Shown here piece by piece: positions 39,222-42,251 of a stretch of 42,251 nucleotides of DNA. The notes under the pieces were generated by a model. It searched no databases and was not told the DNA's origin. It was given only the letters and a program-made list of their open reading frames with translations. This stretch comes from Myxococcales bacterium (GTDB taxonomy: Bacteria; Myxococcota_A; Polyangia; Haliangiales; Haliangiaceae), in assembly GCA_016706545.1 (NCBI GenBank), contig JADJJK010000027.1, forward strand, positions 1 through 42,251. Direction: 5' to 3'. Every line of letters begins with the position of its first letter. The stretch's first letter is position 1. The position numbers were made by a program, and so were the translations under genes.

Positions 39222-40142
39222 TCAGCGAACGGCGTAGCGCAGCGTGATGCGCTCGCCGCGGCGGAGCACGGTGAGCTCGAGCGAGGTGGCCTCGCGCAGC
39301 GTCGTGTAGGCGTTCATCGCGGCCTCCATGGAGCCGAGCTCGAAGCCGCCGAGCGCCTGCAGCGTGTCGCCGTTGACCAGGCCGAGCCGCGCCACGGCGG
39401 AGCCTGGGCGGACCGCGTAGAGCTTGAACCCGACCGGCTTGCCGTCGACGATGGCGGGCACCGCGCGGGTGCCCTTGAGGAACGCCATCGGGTTGGCCAG
39501 CACCTGATCGACGAGCGCGCGGTCGAGCACGTAGCTGCCATCTTTGACCTTGCGAACCCCTTCGGCGAGCGCGGCTGCGAGCGCGTCCGGCTCGGAGGCC
39601 GGCGCGCTCGGCGCGGGCTCCGGCGCCGCCGCGCCTTGCGTGGCGGCGGCTGGCGACGGGCCGCCCGTCAAGAGGAGCCGCTCGATCCGACCGGCGTGCT
39701 CGAAGTCGATGGAGCGGTAGCGCACCACCTTGACGGGGCCGGCGCCAGCGAGCACATCACCGACGCGATACCCGCCCTGACGGTGGCTGTCCAGGTGGAC
39801 GATCGAGGCCATCGAGCGCGACGGATCGGCGCTGACGCTGGTGGCCAAGAGCGAGAGCGGCAAGCTGGTGATCGTCACCCCGAAGGGATCGGCGACGCCG
39901 GGCGCAGGCGGCGCGCAGTCCGAGCAGAACAGGTTGCGCTCGACGAGCTGGCGACCGTCCTTCGAGTGGCGCGGCCGCGAAGCGGGGTCCGCGCCAGCCG
40001 GCCGCCGCACCACCGCCGCGGTCGCCTCCTTGAGCAAGCTTGACTCGAGGAGGTGGCTGACGGTCTGCGCCGCCAGCGAGGCGCACGAGACCACCGTCGC
40101 TGCCTTGAAGATCCACGATAGATGAGAGGGCTGTAGACGCAT
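39222..40142 (-). CDS. Second GspC-like protein (GspC paralogue with PDZ domain)
   Basis: A 306-residue paralogue of the operon's GspC, sharing order and motifs: membrane span (about 10-28), HSKDGRQLVERNLFCSDC with Cys73 and Cys76, HR domain (about 87-158, ITSLPLSLLATSVSADP to GRIERLLLTG), and a C-terminal PDZ domain (about 220-306, GFKLYAVRPGSAVARLGLVNGDTLQALGGFEL). GAGGAGAA lies 6 bases before ATG 40142. It is transcribed alone from a sigma-54-type promoter about 85 bases upstream. It could replace GspC to change substrate choice, or serve a second secretin. No second gspD is in the window. Confidence 0.9.
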   Translation of the reverse strand: MRLQPSHLSWIFKAATVVSCASLAAQTVSHLLESSLLKEATAAVVRRPAGADPASRPRHSKDGRQLVERNLFCSDCAPPAPGVADPFGVTITSLPLSLLATSVSADPSRSMASIVHLDSHRQGGYRVGDVLAGAGPVKVVRYRSIDFEHAGRIERLLLTGGPSPAAATQGAAAPEPAPSAPASEPDALAAALAEGVRKVKDGSYVLDRALVDQVLANPMAFLKGTRAVPAIVDGKPVGFKLYAVRPGSAVARLGLVNGDTLQALGGFELGSMEAAMNAYTTLREATSLELTVLRRGERITLRYAVR

Positions 40143-40236
40143 ACGTTCTCCTCGCGCCGTCACGGCGCGCCTTGGGCCAAGCGCCGCCCGCGAGCCTCCC
40201 GCGAAGCCTCGGCGCCAGCGCTGCTTCGACCTCTTC

Positions 40237-40253
40237 AGCACGTCGAGTGCCAA
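40237..40253 (-). promoter_or_regulatory. Sigma-54 promoter of the GspC paralogue
   Basis: On the reverse strand TTGGCACTCGACGTGCT has TGGCAC at -24 and GC at -12 with the required 10-base spacing between GG and GC. The predicted start near 40226 gives an 84-base leader to ATG 40142. A sigma-54 activator gene lies 2 kb away, first in the secretion operon. Confidence 0.7.
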
Positions 40254-40442
40254 CCGAGCGATGGCGCCGAAGTTCTCGGAAGCGCTGAGGGCCTCACCAG
40301 GCGCGCCGGGCGTGAGCTGCCACGGTGGCACCAGGACGAGCGCCACCGCGGGCGCCCGCGGACAAGGTGGCGCGAGCGCGCGCCCAGCCGTGGTTGGCGG
40401 AGGCGCACGAGCGCGCGCGAGGCGCGCGAGGTTGGCGCGAGG

Positions 40443-41387
40443 TTAGCCGGCGAAGTCGTCAGTGGCGGACAGGAGCGCCGAGGTGATCCCGGGCTCCTTC
40501 ATGCTGTGCCCGGCGTCCGGCACCAGCACCAGCTTGGAGCCGGGCCAGCGCCGATGCAGCGCCCACGCGCTGGCGGCCGGGCACACCACGTCGTAGCGGC
40601 CCTGCACGATCACGCACGGCAGGTGCGAGATCTTGGGCACGTCGTCGAGGAGCTGGTTCTCGCTGCGAAAGAAGCCGCCATGGACGAAGTAGTGCGACTC
40701 GATGCGGGCGAAGGCCTCGGCGAACTTGTCGTTGCCGAAGCGCTGCAGATATCCCGGATCCACCAGGAGCCGGCTGGTGGCGCCCTCCCAGATCGACCAC
40801 GCGCGCGCCGCCTCCCCGCGCACCGCGCGATCCTCCGAGGTCAGCCGCCGATGGTACGCGCTCATCAGATCGCCCCGCTCGGCCTCGGGGATGGGGCGCA
40901 GAAACTCCTCCCAGGCGTCGGGGAAGATCCAGCTCGCGCCCTCCTGGTAGAACCAGAGCAGCTCCTTGCGGCGCAGAAGGAAGATGCCGCGCAGCACCAG
41001 CTCGGTGACGCGGTCCGGATGGGTCTGGGCATAGGCCAGCGCGAGCGTGCTGCCCCAGCTCCCGCCAAAGGCCTGCCACCGCTCGATGCCCAGCTTCTCG
41101 CGCAGGCGCTCGGCGTCCGCCACCAGATCCCACGTGGTGTTGTCGCGCAGCTCGGCGTGCGGAGTGCTCTGCCCACTGCCGCGCTGATCGAAGAGCACCA
41201 CCCGGTACCGCGCGGGGTCGAAGTACCGCCGGTAGTCTGCGTCCAGCCCGCCGCCGGGACCGCCATGGAAGAACACCACCGGCTTGCCATGGGGGTTGCC
41301 GACTTGCTCGTAGTACACGCGGTGCAGGTCCGAGACCTGGACGAAGCCATGATCGAAGGGCTCGATCGACGGATAGAGGGTGCGCAT
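40443..41387 (-). CDS. pip: Prolyl iminopeptidase
   Basis: A cytoplasmic alpha/beta-hydrolase of 314 residues that removes N-terminal proline from peptides. HGGPGGG (41-47) forms the oxyanion loop. GGSWGS (108-113) holds nucleophile Ser110. FDQRGSGQS and EGATSRL are signatures of the family. Asp266 (GRYDVVCP) and His294 (DAGHS) complete the triad. Length is normal for bacterial Pip (about 310-320). ATG 41387 gives the standard N-terminus; a start at 41414 would add nine residues without support. Confidence 0.95.
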   Translation of the reverse strand: MRTLYPSIEPFDHGFVQVSDLHRVYYEQVGNPHGKPVVFFHGGPGGGLDADYRRYFDPARYRVVLFDQRGSGQSTPHAELRDNTTWDLVADAERLREKLGIERWQAFGGSWGSTLALAYAQTHPDRVTELVLRGIFLLRRKELLWFYQEGASWIFPDAWEEFLRPIPEAERGDLMSAYHRRLTSEDRAVRGEAARAWSIWEGATSRLLVDPGYLQRFGNDKFAEAFARIESHYFVHGGFFRSENQLLDDVPKISHLPCVIVQGRYDVVCPAASAWALHRRWPGSKLVLVPDAGHSMKEPGITSALLSATDDFAG

Positions 41388-41439
41388 GAGCGAGAATGTA
41401 GCGCAGTTGCTCACCGGTGGCGGCCCGCCCGCTGCGCAA

Positions 41440-41473
41440 GCGCGCCCCGCGAGCGCGCCCCGCGAGCGCGCCC
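41440..41473. repeat. 13-bp tandem repeat, about 2.6 copies
   Basis: GCGCGCCCCGCGA at 41440-41452 and 41453-41465, plus a partial third copy to 41473. It lies in the gap between the DUF2126 gene and prolyl iminopeptidase, both read on the reverse strand. No function can be read from it. Confidence 0.85.
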
Positions 41474-41490
41474 GCTGCTTGCGCCCCAGA

Positions 41491-42251
41491 TCAGAGATAC
41501 CTGCGCAGGTCCAGACAGAACGGTCGCTCGGGCTCGATCTCGGTGGGCCGCGGCGTCACCGGGTGCGACAAGTGGCCCACGGTGGTGAAGCGCTGGGCGC
41601 GCCGCGCCGCCGCCTCGAACGCGGTGAGCGGCGGCTCATCGAAGGCACGGCCGTCCGGATGCCAGACGTGATGAGCGCAGCCGCCCAGCGAGCGCTGGCC
41701 CCAGGTGTCCACCAGATCGAAGCGCAGCGGATGATGCACCCCGATGTGCGGGTGCAGGCAGTGCGGCGGCTGCCAGGCGCGAAAGCGAACGCCGGCGATG
41801 AACTCGGCGCTGCGGCCGGTGGGACGCAGCGGCACCACCCAGCCATTGACCAGCACCTGATGGCGCCCCGGCGTCGCACCATCCACCTTGATCTCCAGCC
41901 GCTCCAGCGAGGAGTCGACGTACCGGCTGGTGCCGCCCGCGGTGGCCTCTTCGCCAAGGACGGTCCAGGGCTCCAGCGCCGGCCGCAGCTCCAGCGTGAC
42001 GTCTTCGGCGGTGATCGAGCCCAGCAGCGGGAAGCGATGATCGACGAAGGCGGAGTAGCCCGCGCTCGGCAGGCGCACCCCGCGCTGCGCGAGCTCCTCG
42101 AGCACGCTCTCGAAGTCTCGCCACAGGAAGTGCGGCAACATGAAGCGGTCATGTAGCTCGGCGCCCCACCGCACCAGCGGGCGCTGATACGGCCGCGCCG
42201 CGAACGCCGCGACCAGGCCGCGCACCAGCAGCATCTGCGCCACCGCCATGC
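41491..42251 (-). CDS. DUF2126 protein, C-terminal part (runs off the window)
   Basis: The frame is open to the window edge, so the start lies beyond 42251. The visible 250 residues match the C-terminus of DUF2126 proteins, usually about 1,100 residues: VRWGAELHDRFMLPHFLWRDF, then LELRPALEPWTVLGEE, GGTSRYVDSSLERLEIKV, FRAWQPPHCLHPHIGVHHPLRFDLVDTW and RSLGGCAHHVWHPDGRAF. The family is often linked to transglutaminase-like and circularly permuted ATP-grasp proteins, suggesting peptide or amide chemistry, but its reaction is not settled. The 100-bp gap to prolyl iminopeptidase is compatible with co-transcription. Confidence 0.85.
   Translation of the reverse strand, partial: MAVAQMLLVRGLVAAFAARPYQRPLVRWGAELHDRFMLPHFLWRDFESVLEELAQRGVRLPSAGYSAFVDHRFPLLGSITAEDVTLELRPALEPWTVLGEEATAGGTSRYVDSSLERLEIKVDGATPGRHQVLVNGWVVPLRPTGRSAEFIAGVRFRAWQPPHCLHPHIGVHHPLRFDLVDTWGQRSLGGCAHHVWHPDGRAFDEPPLTAFEAAARRAQRFTTVGHLSHPVTPRPTEIEPERPFCLDLRRYL

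Overview
The window is uniformly GC-rich DNA with dense, often overlapping genes. Gene content points to a member of the Myxococcota (formerly Deltaproteobacteria). The main reasons are a gspC-to-gspN type II secretion operon with GspN last, led by a sigma-54-type response regulator, several outer-membrane and lipoprotein genes, and a transposase of the kind I associate with myxobacteria. The species cannot be named from the sequence.

Layout. (1) 1-2630: a structured repeat, then a DUF222/HNH endonuclease gene broken by several frameshifts. (2) 2748-5598: an unusual fusion of a ZIP-like metal transporter and a DUF318/ArsP-like permease with a histidine-rich tail, followed by a class D beta-lactamase lipoprotein. 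(3) 5645-6860: two more copies of the structured repeat directly upstream of a REP-associated (RAYT-like, HUH) transposase. (4) 7054-11171: an AbgT transporter remnant, two small conserved-looking genes, a DUF4389 membrane protein and a di-haem peroxidase lipoprotein with extra C-terminal domains. (5) 11307-16108: an apparent island. A PLP-dependent synthase gene is cut off at its left end. It is followed by a small reverse gene, a PD-(D/E)xK restriction enzyme, a C5 cytosine methyltransferase, a perfect 22-nt palindrome, and a polymorphic-toxin C-terminus with its presumed immunity gene. (6) 16395-22246: short-chain dehydrogenases, a CPBP protease, a START-like protein with an in-frame hexanucleotide repeat, and two DUF3592-like paralogues around a DUF2490-like outer-membrane gene. 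One paralogue contains a 160-base near-pure G tract that looks like a sequencing or assembly artefact. (7) 22258-38057, reverse strand: regulator-gspC-D-E-F-G-H-I-J-K-L-M-N, tightly packed. (8) 38343-42251: a lipoprotein, a second GspC-like gene with its own good sigma-54 promoter match, prolyl iminopeptidase, and the 3' end of a DUF2126 gene that runs off the window.

How it fits together. The secretion operon should build an envelope-spanning type II machine: GspE ATPase, GspF/L/M/C inner platform, GspG-K pseudopilus, GspD secretin. The regulator is its first gene and has a near-match sigma-54 element. The stand-alone GspC paralogue carries the full version of the same element, which suggests co-regulation and a possible alternative coupler between platform and secretin. 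The most promising novelty is the RAYT-like gene with its three structured repeats, in which two stems show compensatory base changes between copies.
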